Shown here: piece after piece, positions 52,814 to 62,233 of the stretch
Numbering within the stretch: the stretch's first letter is position 1
Layout: each line of letters begins with the position of its first letter
Assembly (NCBI GenBank): GCA_028284865.1
Contig: JANQQV010000008.1
Location: 181,108-245,107, forward strand
Source of the DNA: Rhodothermales bacterium
GTDB lineage: Bacteria > Bacteroidota > Rhodothermia > Rhodothermales > UBA10348
Length of the DNA stretch: 64,000 nt
Reading direction: 5' to 3'
Notes under the pieces: generated by a model
Seen by the model: the letters and a program-made list of their open reading frames with translations, nothing else
Told to the model about the DNA's origin: nothing
The model's database searches: none
Program-made: the position numbers and the translations under genes

Positions 52814-53368
52814 ATGGCTTCCTACCGTTCCGCCACCGTCTACTGCTCCTCCAGTGATCAGATAGACGAAGCCTTTGTCGAGGCCGCCAAGCGGCTCGGC
52901 CAGTTGTTCGCTGAAAAGCACGTTCAGTTGGTGAATGGTGGAGGAAGTGTTGGTCTCATGGGCGTGATGGCGCGTGCGGTCCACGAACATGGAGGTCGCG
53001 TTGTCGGTGTCATCCCGCACGCGCTGAAGAACATCGAAGGTGTAGCCTACCAGGCTTCTGACGAACTCGTGCTCACGGAAACCATGCGTGAACGCAAGCG
53101 CATCATGTATGAGCGCAGCGACGGTTACGTCGTCCTGGCCGGCGGATACGGCACGCTGGAGGAATTCCTGGAAGTGCTCACGCTCAGGAAGCTCAATTAT
53201 CACGATCGCCCCATCGTCGTACTCAACACCAACGGCTTCTATGATGACCTGCTGGGTTTCTTCGACAAGATGACCGACGCGGGCTTTTCACGCGAACCGG
53301 CATCGAAGTACTTTGAAGTCGTAACAGAGCCTGAATCCGTCTTACCTACATTGGGGCTTGGCGAATGA
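52814..53368 (+). CDS. LOG-family protein (cytokinin riboside monophosphate phosphoribohydrolase-like)
   Basis: The 184-residue protein matches the LOG/TIGR00730 family: 'TVYCSSSDQIDEAFVEAAKR', 'LVNGGGSVGLMGVMARAVHE', 'ERKRIMYERSDGYVVLAGGYG' and 'TLEEFLEVLT'. In the canonical PGGxGTxxE motif the first Pro is replaced by Ala (AGGYGTLEE); the catalytic Arg and Glu remain. Such enzymes release the base from nucleoside 5'-monophosphates; in bacteria the physiological substrate is often AMP or unknown. It starts 36 bases after the TRAP gene. Confidence 0.9.
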   Translation: MASYRSATVYCSSSDQIDEAFVEAAKRLGQLFAEKHVQLVNGGGSVGLMGVMARAVHEHGGRVVGVIPHALKNIEGVAYQASDELVLTETMRERKRIMYERSDGYVVLAGGYGTLEEFLEVLTLRKLNYHDRPIVVLNTNGFYDDLLGFFDKMTDAGFSREPASKYFEVVTEPESVLPTLGLGE

Positions 53369-53463
53369 ACTGCAAATGAGTCGCGAATGAGTCCCGAACC
53401 CTGAGGCATTTCGGCCTTCACCCAGCTGATAGTGCCCTCAACCCGAACCAATCCACTGTCAAC

Positions 53464-54132
53464 ATGATCACTATCAACCGTTACGTGACGCCACGTACGA
53501 CTCGCTATGCCCAAATTGGCGAGGCGAACGAGAATACGTGCGAGGTGATTTTCGCATTGCACGGCTGGGGCCAGCTGGCAGGTGATTTTGCTGAGGTCAT
53601 GACTCCGCTGGCTACCGAAGGAAGATTGATCATCTGTCCCGAAGCGCTCTCAAAGTTCTATGTCGGCTTCCAGCCGCGAGAGACCGGTTCTTCGTGGATG
53701 ACGAGCTATGATCGCGAGTACGAGATCATGGACTACGTCACGTACCTGGATGGCCTGGCCGAGCAGGTGTTGGCTGACGTGCCTGATCACGCGCACATCG
53801 TCATATTCGCCTTTTCTCAGGGCTGTCACACGGCCAGTCGCTGGATCGGCAATGGCGTCGTCAAGCCGAAGAAGATGATCCTCTGGGGATCGGATCCAGC
53901 AGAAGACTTGAGCCCGGAAGAATGGGATACGATCTCTGACATCGACGAGATCAAGGTGGTTGCCGGCACGCTGGACCGATTCGTGACCGGTGGCAAACTG
54001 CAGCGCGCCGAGGAAGCCCTTCGCGACCACCAGTGCTCATTCGAGATCATCCGCTACGAAGGCGGTCACCATTTGCAGGATTCGGTCTTGGTGGATCTCT
54101 TCTCGCCTGCTGAGGATTCGCTGGAGTTGTAA
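53464..54132 (+). CDS. Phospholipase/carboxylesterase-type serine hydrolase
   Basis: The 222-residue protein is an alpha/beta hydrolase of the carboxylesterase 2 type: oxyanion loop 'IFALHGWGQLAGDF', nucleophile Ser in 'IFAFSQGCHTASRW', Asp in 'VAGTLDRFVTGG' and His in 'RYEGGHHLQDS'. There is no signal peptide, so it is cytoplasmic. Substrate is unknown; short-chain esters or lysophospholipids are typical. The gap of 95 bases to the LOG gene contains a short AATGAGTC repeat and no clear terminator. It is convergent with the large secreted protein. Confidence 0.85.
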   Translation: MITINRYVTPRTTRYAQIGEANENTCEVIFALHGWGQLAGDFAEVMTPLATEGRLIICPEALSKFYVGFQPRETGSSWMTSYDREYEIMDYVTYLDGLAEQVLADVPDHAHIVIFAFSQGCHTASRWIGNGVVKPKKMILWGSDPAEDLSPEEWDTISDIDEIKVVAGTLDRFVTGGKLQRAEEALRDHQCSFEIIRYEGGHHLQDSVLVDLFSPAEDSLEL

Positions 54133-54203
54133 GCATGATTGGCCAGGCCTCGCTGTCCGTTCGGCCATCAGCTCCCACCACCTAGCAAGCATTCCAAACG
54201 CAG

Positions 54204-54248
54204 CGGGGCGGGCGCGGAGCGATCAAAGATCGCCTGGCGCCCGCCCCG
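54204..54248. terminator. Large bidirectional hairpin between convergent genes
   Basis: CGGGGCGGGCGC pairs with GCGCCCGCCCCG (12 bases), and inside a 3x3 internal loop GCGATC pairs with GATCGC around AAA. It lies between the stops of the hydrolase (+) and the secreted protein (-), a usual place for a bidirectional terminator, but lacks a U-tract. The tip matches that of the hairpin at 41020-41059. Confidence 0.7.
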
Positions 54249-54274
54249 TCTCGTTTACAGGATGTCGACTCTGC

Positions 54275-57200
54275 TTACTTGAGCAACATCATCATGTTGG
54301 TGAACTCACCCTTTGGCGTGCTCAGGCGGTAGAGGTAAGCGCCGCTCGGCAGATCCGTTGCATCGAATCTGGCTTCGTGGCGACCAGCCGACACCACACC
54401 ATCGACCAGCACCTTCACGCGACGACCCAACATGTCGTAGACCGTCAGTGTGACCTGAGCAGACTCCGGAACGGAGAAGCCGATGGTCGTCTGCGGGTTG
54501 AACGGGTTCGGGTAGTTGCCCTGGAGCTCAAAGCGCTCAGGTACTTCACTAGTCTCGAGATCCGTGAAGGCATCCGCCAGGGCCAAGCCCTCCGTGTGGA
54601 TGCTGTTCGACGAACTGGAAGCATGGCGCTTGACCTTGTTCCAAGCAAGCTTCAACTGGTCGATCGCCTTGTCTTCCTTGCCCTTGGCCACGTAGTCGTC
54701 CGCTTTGGCGCGCGCCTTCTCAGCCTTGGCCAGGTCGCGCGAGCACTTGCGGCTCGAACAGCTGACCTCGGAGATGGCCACGTCAACAAGCATCATGTCG
54801 ACTGCTACCAAGGCATCGATGGCCTCCTGAGCTACCGCATCGCAGTTGTTCGTGTCTTCGATCAGGTCGTCGAGAGCCTTCACGGCTTTCTTCTCCTCAT
54901 CAAAAATCTTGTGGCCGTGCTTGCTGTTCGGATGCGTAGCGTCCGTCCAGTATTTGGGCGTCAGGCTGCGCTCGACGCGGAAGATGGCCTCTTCCAGGTC
55001 GGAACGCTGCGAGCCTTTCTTGGAGCTCTTGCCGGACTTGTCCGATTTGTCGGACTTCTTCGAGCTCTTGCCCGACTTGTCGGACTTCCCGGACTTCTTG
55101 GAGCTCTTGTCTGAGCCACCGCGTCGGGAACGATCCTCGACACAGATACCATCGAGGGCCGTCAGCATTGGAATGACGCTCTCCTTCAGATCAGGCAGAC
55201 CATTGCCGTCATCATCCGGATCGGCGTTGTCACCGATGCCGTCACCGTCCTGGTCAGACGTCTCATTCGGATCGGATGGGAACGCGTCGCCGTTGTCGCC
55301 AACGCCATCACCATCGGTGTCCGTGTCTTCGTTCGGATCGTTCGGGAAGGCATCGCCATTGTCGCCGGTGCCATCACCGTCCGTGTCGGTCGTTTCGTTC
55401 GCGTCCTCAGGGAACGCGTCGCCGTTATCGCCAACTCCGTCACCGTCGGTATCGGTGTCTTCGTTTGGATCAAGCGGGAAGGCGTCCTCGGTGTCCGGTG
55501 TCCCATCGTTGTCATCGTCGGGATCCGCGACATCGCCGATGCCATCGCCGTCATTGTCCTCCTGGCCCGGGTTCGGGATGTTCGGTGCGTTGTCCGTGTT
55601 GTTGCCAACACCGTCACCATCGGAATCCCCAGACTCATTCGGGTCGTTCGGGAAGGCGTCTTCGACATCACCGACACCGTCACCATCCGCATCTTCCTGA
55701 CCCGGGTTCGGAGTGGTTGGAGCGTTATCGGTATTGTCACCAACGCCATCACCATCTGTGTCCGTGTCTTCGTTCGGATCGTTCGGGAAGGCATCCGCAT
55801 TGTCGCCTACGCCATCACCATCGGTGTCCGTATCCTCATTCGGATCGTTCGGGAAGGCATCTTCGACATCGCCGACACCGTCACCATCCGCATCTTCCTG
55901 GCCTGGGTTCGGGGTGTTCGGAGCGTTGTCCGAGTTATCGCCAACCCCATCACCGTCCGTGTCGGAGTCTTCACTCGGATCGTTCGGGAAGGCATCCGCA
56001 TTGTCGCCGGTGCCATCGCCGTCCGTATCCGTCGTTTCATTCGGATCGTTCGGGAAGGCATCTTCGACATCGCCGACACCGTCACCATCCGCGTCTTCCT
56101 GACCCGGGTTCGGGGTGTTCGGAGCGTTATCCGAGTTGTCGCCTACGCCGTCACCGTCTGAATCCGTGGTTTCGGTAGCGTCATTCGGGAAGGCATCAGC
56201 GTTGTCGCCCACGCCGTCACCGTCCGTGTCGGTGGTCTCGGTAGCGTCATTCGGGAACGCATCAGCGTTGTCACCAACGCCATCACCGTCCGTGTCGGTC
56301 GTCTCGGTAGCGTCGTTCGGGAACGCATCAGCATTGTCGCCCACACCGTCGCCATCGGTATCCGTGTCTTCGTTCGGATCGTTGGGGAAGGCATCCTGAT
56401 CATCAGGGGTGCCGTCACCGTCAGAATCCTGGGAAGAAGCAGGGAAGCACTCCATGCCCTGCAATCCGACACACAGATTGTCGATTCCACCTCCGAAGCT
56501 GTTGTCGGTCACCGGATCAGAAATCCTGATCAGGAGATCGCCCGTTCCGGTACCCGTGTACGACAGCGAGAATGGTTCAAATACTTCGACCCCGGTCCAC
56601 GCATTCGGGAACAGCTGCTCAGACACGACCGCGGTGCCACTTGGGTCCAGCAGTTCGAGCAGGAGATAGTCACCCGCCTGAGTAATCTGGGAAGATCCAG
56701 AGTAGGATGAGGGGCTGAGCAGTCCTTTAACCTCATAGGCCGTGCCTGCCGCGTTTGCCGCAATCCGGGACCTGCTTGTAATCGTGTTGCCATCATAGAA
56801 TGTGACACCCCACGTTGACTGCGTCTTGTCAATATTGGTCGCGTGGACAGGGTTGACGCCTCCTCCACTGCTCCATTGGGGGAAGTTGACTCGGAATCGC
56901 ACTGGGGTTCCGTCCGAGCGGGTTGCTCCGCCACCGAAGGATGCAATGGTATCGAAGTTGTCTTCGAAGATCGGTGTCGATCCGCCGCCACCGCCGCTTC
57001 CGCCAGTTGCAAGAACGAGTTCGCCAGCCAGCATCACCCATCCTTGATCAGCCTGGGTTGTCATCTGCTCGACCGCTCCGCCGGATGCTGGAACGCGTGC
57101 AATGCCGCGCCCGTCCCCGCTTTCGATTCCAGAGAAGTAGACCATGTCCGATGCAGGGTCGTATGCGATACCCTGATTCATGCTCATGCCCGAACCACCG

Positions 57201-57976
57201 CGCGTGAAAATGGTCGTGCGGTTCAGGGTCGCGATGTCGAGGCTTTGGATGTTCTGGTCGTTGTTATCGTAAAAGAGTCGCTGACCCGCCTCATCGATGG
57301 TGAAGGTCAAGGGTGTTCCGATACCATCGTTGACATCAACAAGTGTCTGTACAGTATGTGGCCCGGCACCGCTTGCACCGGCGATGTATTTGATCGCTCG
57401 TTCTGACGTCGAATTTCCGCGATTCGAGAAGTACAGACGGTCATTCGAACTGTCCCACTTCATGTCATACGGGTCGTATGTGTTCGAACCCACGTTCGAG
57501 GCAACGACCTCGACCGAAGCCGAAGCATCGATCAGATCCATGACGTACCCACCATTGTGGACGACATCGGGTTGCACCGGTGCCCCTCCAAAGTCGATCG
57601 GTACCCGGTAGATATTGCGGTTCTTGGAGAAGAAGATGTGCGTATCGCTGGCGATAACGCCCGACCAGAAGCAACACAGATTGTAGGGGTTGAAGAGCTG
57701 GATCCGGGTCTTCCCCGTTCCGTCGGGATTCATCACCGCCATCCACAGTTCATTGGTCGAGTAAACAATGCGTCCGTCAGGCAATTCAGCGATCCCATTG
57801 GCCTGTAAGCCTGTCCCGGCAAGTTCTGAGGTAAGGGTATGGACAGGTGGATTCTGATCCAGGTCAACGGTGTAGATGCGGTTGCCCCAGTTGAGGTAAT
57901 GGACTACCTGGGCATTGGCTTCACCTAGTGCCAGGCCAGCGAGCACGGCCAGGCAGAGGAAGTAGCGGAGATTCAT
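54275..57976 (-). CDS. Large secreted thrombospondin-type-3 repeat protein with C-terminal sorting domain
   Basis: The 1233-residue protein has a Sec signal (about 1-22, 'FLCLAVLAGLALGEANA'), a YWTD/NHL-like propeller (25-320), a Gly-rich linker (GGSGGGGGS), a jelly-roll-like domain (330-505), and a long Asp-rich calcium-binding TSP3 array (about 513-932). A Lys/Ser segment follows (950-990, 'KSGKSDKSGKSSKK'), then a helical domain (1000-1110) and a C-terminal type-IX-like sorting domain ('ELQGNYPNPFNPQTTIGF' to 'LPSGAYLYRLSTPKGEFTNM'). It is probably exported across the outer membrane and held at the surface by calcium-stabilised repeats. The ATG at 57976 is chosen for its signal peptide; the frame extends to 58087. 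Confidence 0.88.
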   Translation of the reverse strand: MNLRYFLCLAVLAGLALGEANAQVVHYLNWGNRIYTVDLDQNPPVHTLTSELAGTGLQANGIAELPDGRIVYSTNELWMAVMNPDGTGKTRIQLFNPYNLCCFWSGVIASDTHIFFSKNRNIYRVPIDFGGAPVQPDVVHNGGYVMDLIDASASVEVVASNVGSNTYDPYDMKWDSSNDRLYFSNRGNSTSERAIKYIAGASGAGPHTVQTLVDVNDGIGTPLTFTIDEAGQRLFYDNNDQNIQSLDIATLNRTTIFTRGGSGMSMNQGIAYDPASDMVYFSGIESGDGRGIARVPASGGAVEQMTTQADQGWVMLAGELVLATGGSGGGGGSTPIFEDNFDTIASFGGGATRSDGTPVRFRVNFPQWSSGGGVNPVHATNIDKTQSTWGVTFYDGNTITSRSRIAANAAGTAYEVKGLLSPSSYSGSSQITQAGDYLLLELLDPSGTAVVSEQLFPNAWTGVEVFEPFSLSYTGTGTGDLLIRISDPVTDNSFGGGIDNLCVGLQGMECFPASSQDSDGDGTPDDQDAFPNDPNEDTDTDGDGVGDNADAFPNDATETTDTDGDGVGDNADAFPNDATETTDTDGDGVGDNADAFPNDATETTDSDGDGVGDNSDNAPNTPNPGQEDADGDGVGDVEDAFPNDPNETTDTDGDGTGDNADAFPNDPSEDSDTDGDGVGDNSDNAPNTPNPGQEDADGDGVGDVEDAFPNDPNEDTDTDGDGVGDNADAFPNDPNEDTDTDGDGVGDNTDNAPTTPNPGQEDADGDGVGDVEDAFPNDPNESGDSDGDGVGNNTDNAPNIPNPGQEDNDGDGIGDVADPDDDNDGTPDTEDAFPLDPNEDTDTDGDGVGDNGDAFPEDANETTDTDGDGTGDNGDAFPNDPNEDTDTDGDGVGDNGDAFPSDPNETSDQDGDGIGDNADPDDDGNGLPDLKESVIPMLTALDGICVEDRSRRGGSDKSSKKSGKSDKSGKSSKKSDKSDKSGKSSKKGSQRSDLEEAIFRVERSLTPKYWTDATHPNSKHGHKIFDEEKKAVKALDDLIEDTNNCDAVAQEAIDALVAVDMMLVDVAISEVSCSSRKCSRDLAKAEKARAKADDYVAKGKEDKAIDQLKLAWNKVKRHASSSSNSIHTEGLALADAFTDLETSEVPERFELQGNYPNPFNPQTTIGFSVPESAQVTLTVYDMLGRRVKVLVDGVVSAGRHEARFDATDLPSGAYLYRLSTPKGEFTNMMMLLK
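55186..56435 (-). repeat. Tandem repeats coding for TSP3 calcium-binding motifs
   Basis: This part of the large secreted-protein gene is made of near-identical units; the cleanest run (about 56140-56360) repeats every 66 bases, encoding 'DTDGDGVGDNADAFPNDA' plus TETT. Larger mixed units ending 'NTPNPGQEDADGDGVGDVED' recur several times. Similarity between neighbouring units at the DNA level is high enough to allow recombination and length change. Confidence 0.85.
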
Positions 57977-58282
57977 CGGAGTAAGGGGTAGTGGGAGAAT
58001 TTTGGTCACTCGAATTGCGATCAGATCGCAGATCGGAAGGCCTCGCGCGTGTATGAAGGGGCCTTCATACTGAGAGGGTACTCCCAAATTCTCGTTTTTT
58101 GGTCTTTGCTCGGGGAAATGGCCGTACGGATAAGGGATTTGGCTGTCTACGTAGGACTACGCATCGCACAACGACGACAAAAAGCTGCCCAATTCATCCG
58201 CTTGACACGTTTTGGCAGTTCAGTGAAGTCGGCGTCGGTAGACGGTCATGGCGCTTCCGGACCGGTCGATGTATGTTGATGT
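57977..58282. other. 306-base divergent intergenic region
   Basis: This gap separates the starts of the secreted TSP3 protein (-) and the hybrid two-component protein (+). It contains the palindrome at 58051-58070 and a TTGACA at 58202-58207 without a convincing partner. No RNA gene or small reading frame with family similarity is visible. It must hold both promoters. Confidence 0.6.
58051..58070. promoter_or_regulatory. 20-bp palindrome between divergent genes, candidate operator
   Basis: GTATGAAGG and CCTTCATAC are perfect 9-base arms around GG. The site is 75 bases upstream of the secreted-protein start and 212 bases upstream of the hybrid regulator start. It is a reasonable binding site for the AraC-type output domain of the neighbouring hybrid protein or for another dimeric regulator; the ligand is not known. 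Confidence 0.5.
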
Positions 58283-61200
58283 GTGCGAACTCTGCCCTAC
58301 ATCGTGCTCTTGTTGGTGACCTGGTCTACCGCTGCCCAGGACCACCCTTTCTTCCGTCACATCACGACGGCAGACGGCCTGAATGGCAGCTCTGTCATCT
58401 CTTTGGATGTTGATCAAAAGGGGTATGTGTGGATTGGCACGGCCAACGGATTGACCCGGCACGATGGCGCCCGATTGACTGCCTTCCACCACGTCCCCGG
58501 GGACAGTACTACGATTCCGGACGCAAGGATTGACATCATCCGGGTCATCAGCGACGGCTCGATGTACGTCGGCACCCAAGACGGAGTAGCCCGATTTGAT
58601 GAGCGGACTCAGTCTTTCTGGCGATTGCCCATCGATGATGAAGAACGGGTCGTCGTCCACGACATCGACGAACTGCCTTCTGGAAAGCTGCTCCTGTCCA
58701 CGTGGCAACACGGGACATTCATGTTCGACCCGGAAACAGACACGGCGTCGAAGTCCGAATTCCAATTCGGGGATCGCCCTGACGATACCACGGTCCGCAA
58801 TATTGTTATTGAGGATGCAGAGCACGTCTGGCTCGCGAGGTACTTCGGGCTGTATCGCATCAATCTGGAAAGCGGACATGTGGCCATGCCGGATTGGCCT
58901 GCCGCGACACGGGAGTGGACTGATGCTGCAGCGATATTCAAGATGCTGTTGCACGAAAGAACGCTCTGGATGGCCACCACCAAAGGACTCTGGTCCATTC
59001 AGGTGGACTCGGGCGAACTGACAAAACATGCTCTCCCCGACGTGGAGGACCCGTACGCCCGAAGCATCTTTGTCGACAGCAAAGGCACGATCTGGGCAGG
59101 GATGCATGGCAAGCTGGCTTACTTCGACCAGATGAGCAGCCAGTTTCATGCCTTGGAGCCCGTTCCCGGACTGGATTCGTCCGTATTCCCGGGGACGGTC
59201 CACAGCATGACCGAGGATCATTCGGGAGTACTCTGGGTGGGGTCGGACGAGCGTGGCGTGAGCCTCCATGATCTGTACCGTGTCCCACCCGCACACCATG
59301 AATCGCGGCTGGAATCAGAATTCGACCTCCCGGAAGGCCATGTCTGGAGCGCAGCAGAAAGTGCTGATGGATCCATTTGGCTGGGATCGGAGCGGGCGTT
59401 CGGAAGATGGATCCGCAGCGAAAGCCGCTACCAGCCCTTCAATGTGTCAGGGTTGGAAAACACAACGGTTTCCACGCTACTCGTAGACGAGCGCGATCGA
59501 ATCTGGGTAGGGACGACCGGTCGAGGCGTCTGCCGACTGAGGCCGCAAAGACAATCTTGTGAGCCCGTGGCTCCAGACGTCTCCACGGTGTACGTCATTC
59601 ACCAGGACGATCCGGATGAGCTCTGGATTGGGTCCTTTGGCGGACTCTTGCACCTCAATACGGTCACAGGCGCTGAACAATGGTACCGTCACGATCCATC
59701 GGATCCCGGAACGCTGGACAGCGGGTTGGTTCTTGACATCCATCGCGACCAGGAGGGTCGTCTGTGGATCGGCACCGAGTCGGGATTGAATCGACACGAC
59801 CCCGTCAGCGACAGTTTCGTTCGTGTACTGCCAAACAATCCCGTATTCAGCATCGAGCCCAGACCGGATGGCTTGTTCTGGCTGGCCGGGCTGGACATTT
59901 CTGTTTTTGATCCGGACTCCGCCGTTCGAAGCACTCTCGATCCGTATCCGGAGGAGTTGATAGACGGAATGTCAAAAACGTCCATGGTTGACGAAAAAGG
60001 TAGACTCTGGGTCAGCCTGGCCTCTTCCACACATGTTCTGGGACTTGACGGTCAAGAAGAGGGACGTTTCGAAAACCCGCACGGACGGCGCAGTTTCGAG
60101 TTTCCCGTGTCTGCCAAACTCCGCACCCGCGATGGAACGATCGTTTTCGGGCTAGCCGATGCCGTCCTCGAACTGAAACCAGAGGAGTTGGTGGCCAATC
60201 CGTTTCCACCAGTACCTGTGGTCGCCGAGGTGCGTGTTGACGACGTGCCTGCCTCTTTTGGCTCGAACGAACTCCTCGAAATCAGCTCAGGCCACCGGAT
60301 CCTGAGCGTTGCATTTTCAGCACCTCATTTCAGCAACGTGGACGCTACACGCTATGAAGTGAAGCTGGGAGGATTCGACGACGAGTGGAGAGCCGTCGAT
60401 TCCCCCCAGATCACCTTCACAACCCTCCCGCCGGCCGACTATGCGTTCGACGTCCGTGCTACCGCTTCAAATGGCCTGTCGGCGACGCTCGCTTCTCCCC
60501 TGCGGATCACCGTTCTGACTCCATGGTGGACCACGTGGTGGTTCATCACATTGATGCTGGGATCAGGATCGGTTCTGATCATGCTGATCGTGCGCTGGCG
60601 AACCGAAGACTTGCGACGTCAGAACACCCGACTGGATCAGGAGGTGGATCGACGCACCCAGGAATTGTCTGAAAAGGCGGTTGAACTGGAGATCGCCAAC
60701 CAGACCAAGTCCCGGTTCTTTTCGAACGTCAGCCACGAACTGCGCACGCCGTTGACCTTGATCAAAGGCTATCTGGAAGATGTGGAATCATCGCCAGACG
60801 AACTTGATGCCATGAATCGGCAACGCGTCGTTCGCGCGAATGGACTCGCCCAACGGATGGAAGGGCTGGTCAGTCAGTTGCTGGACCTCTCAAGAGCAGA
60901 CAACAATCGGCTTGAATTGAACGCCATCGCGGCGGACCTGACATCATTTGTGGCCCGCGTCGTAGCCCATTTCCAGGTTGCTGCCAATCGCAAATTCATC
61001 GACCTGGGGTTTGAGTGTACTAGCGACCAGATGGCCGTTGCATTCGACCCGATCAAAATGGATCAGATCGTATCCAACCTGATTTCCAACGCAGTCAAAT
61101 TCACGCCAAACAACGGCTCCATTTGGGTAGTGCTCGAAGAAACTGATGGACAGGCCATCCTCCGTGTCGCCGACACCGGACCTGGAATTTCTGCGCCGGA

Positions 61201-62203
61201 GCAGGAGCGGATTTTTGAGCGGTTTTACCAGATTGACAACGAGTTGACCCGCAAGCACGAAGGGCTCGGAGTCGGCTTGTCCCTGACCTACGACCTTGTG
61301 CGATTGCACGGTGGAACCATTACTGTCGACTCCACGCCAGGCGAAGGATCGGTCTTCTCGGTGGCTCTCCCGCTGGTCGCCGACAATGTCGGCCTGGAGA
61401 CGTTCTCCGTTGATTCGGGCGATGGATCGGCATCCAGTGTATTCGACGCTGTGCCTTCGATGTCCGCAGCTGAGCGCCCACTGTTGCTCGTAGTAGAAGA
61501 CAACAATGAATTGCGTCGACACATCCGAGAGATCCTTTCTGATCTGTTCGATATCGTTGAGGCCAATGATGGGGCTGAAGGATGGCGACACATCCAGCTT
61601 CGCAACCCCGACGTCGTCCTTTCTGATGTGATGATGCCGGGAATGTCCGGTCTGGAGCTACTTCAGGAGGTACGCCAAAGCGATCGATTCAAGGATCTGC
61701 CATTCGTACTTCTTACTGCGCGGTCCCATGACGAGGCGCAGGCGGAAGGACTCGAGGCGCGGGCCGACGACTTCATCGGCAAGCCCTTCAATCGTCGCGT
61801 GTTGCGCGCTCGCTTATCAAACCTGGCTCGTCGTCAGCAGGAATGGAACGAAAGCGTGGAGTCGGGTCCAACGGGCCTTCAGGATGATCACGCCGAGTTC
61901 CTGCGTCGTTCCCGGTCCTTCATCAATCAGCATCTTTCTGAACCGATCTCGGTAGCCGATCTGGCGGAGGCCACGCATACCAGCGAACGCACCTTCCAAC
62001 GACGAATGAAGGAAATCACGGGCCAGACGGCAGGGGCATTCGTGAGGAAGGAACGTCTGGAGGCCGCGCGATCGTTGCTGGAACGAGGAGATGTCCGGTC
62101 GGTGAGTCACGCTGCCCACGAAACGGGCTTCGGCAACGTGAGCCACTTCTCGAAGGTGTTCGAGGAGCAGTTCGGCATCAATCCCAGGACGTACCTGATC
62201 TGA
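58283..62203 (+). CDS. Hybrid two-component system: periplasmic propeller sensor, kinase, receiver and AraC-type output
   Basis: The 1306-residue protein starts at GTG 58283 with a signal sequence (PYIVLLLVTWSTAAQ). Reg_prop repeats of a two-propeller sensor fill residues 20-650 ('VDQKGYVWIGTANGLTRHDG', 'IHRDQEGRLWIGTESGLNRH'), followed by a Y_Y_Y domain (about 650-745), a transmembrane helix (about 750-772), HisKA with H818 in SHELRTPLT, HATPase ('NLISNAVKFT', 'DTGPGISAPEQERIFERF'), a receiver with D1115 in VVLSDVMMPG and an AraC helix-turn-helix ('VADLAEATHTSERTFQRRMK', 'HETGFGNVSHFSKVFEEQF'). In Bacteroidota such proteins sense extracellular ligands, often glycans, and control neighbouring genes. 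Divergence from the surface-protein gene suggests it is a target. Confidence 0.95.
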   Translation: MRTLPYIVLLLVTWSTAAQDHPFFRHITTADGLNGSSVISLDVDQKGYVWIGTANGLTRHDGARLTAFHHVPGDSTTIPDARIDIIRVISDGSMYVGTQDGVARFDERTQSFWRLPIDDEERVVVHDIDELPSGKLLLSTWQHGTFMFDPETDTASKSEFQFGDRPDDTTVRNIVIEDAEHVWLARYFGLYRINLESGHVAMPDWPAATREWTDAAAIFKMLLHERTLWMATTKGLWSIQVDSGELTKHALPDVEDPYARSIFVDSKGTIWAGMHGKLAYFDQMSSQFHALEPVPGLDSSVFPGTVHSMTEDHSGVLWVGSDERGVSLHDLYRVPPAHHESRLESEFDLPEGHVWSAAESADGSIWLGSERAFGRWIRSESRYQPFNVSGLENTTVSTLLVDERDRIWVGTTGRGVCRLRPQRQSCEPVAPDVSTVYVIHQDDPDELWIGSFGGLLHLNTVTGAEQWYRHDPSDPGTLDSGLVLDIHRDQEGRLWIGTESGLNRHDPVSDSFVRVLPNNPVFSIEPRPDGLFWLAGLDISVFDPDSAVRSTLDPYPEELIDGMSKTSMVDEKGRLWVSLASSTHVLGLDGQEEGRFENPHGRRSFEFPVSAKLRTRDGTIVFGLADAVLELKPEELVANPFPPVPVVAEVRVDDVPASFGSNELLEISSGHRILSVAFSAPHFSNVDATRYEVKLGGFDDEWRAVDSPQITFTTLPPADYAFDVRATASNGLSATLASPLRITVLTPWWTTWWFITLMLGSGSVLIMLIVRWRTEDLRRQNTRLDQEVDRRTQELSEKAVELEIANQTKSRFFSNVSHELRTPLTLIKGYLEDVESSPDELDAMNRQRVVRANGLAQRMEGLVSQLLDLSRADNNRLELNAIAADLTSFVARVVAHFQVAANRKFIDLGFECTSDQMAVAFDPIKMDQIVSNLISNAVKFTPNNGSIWVVLEETDGQAILRVADTGPGISAPEQERIFERFYQIDNELTRKHEGLGVGLSLTYDLVRLHGGTITVDSTPGEGSVFSVALPLVADNVGLETFSVDSGDGSASSVFDAVPSMSAAERPLLLVVEDNNELRRHIREILSDLFDIVEANDGAEGWRHIQLRNPDVVLSDVMMPGMSGLELLQEVRQSDRFKDLPFVLLTARSHDEAQAEGLEARADDFIGKPFNRRVLRARLSNLARRQQEWNESVESGPTGLQDDHAEFLRRSRSFINQHLSEPISVADLAEATHTSERTFQRRMKEITGQTAGAFVRKERLEAARSLLERGDVRSVSHAAHETGFGNVSHFSKVFEEQFGINPRTYLI

Positions 62204-62233
62204 CTGGGTAATCCCTCTTGCTTGAAGCCGGGT

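Noticed and set aside
54846..56399. Long forward frames with Pro/Ser- or His/Arg-rich repeats, looking like secreted or antifreeze-like proteins
   Set aside because: They are reverse readings of the TSP3-coding repeats of the large secreted protein.
55186..56435. Regular direct repeats resembling a CRISPR array
   Set aside because: Units are protein-coding, 66 bases or longer, without unique spacers of constant size, and no cas genes are nearby.
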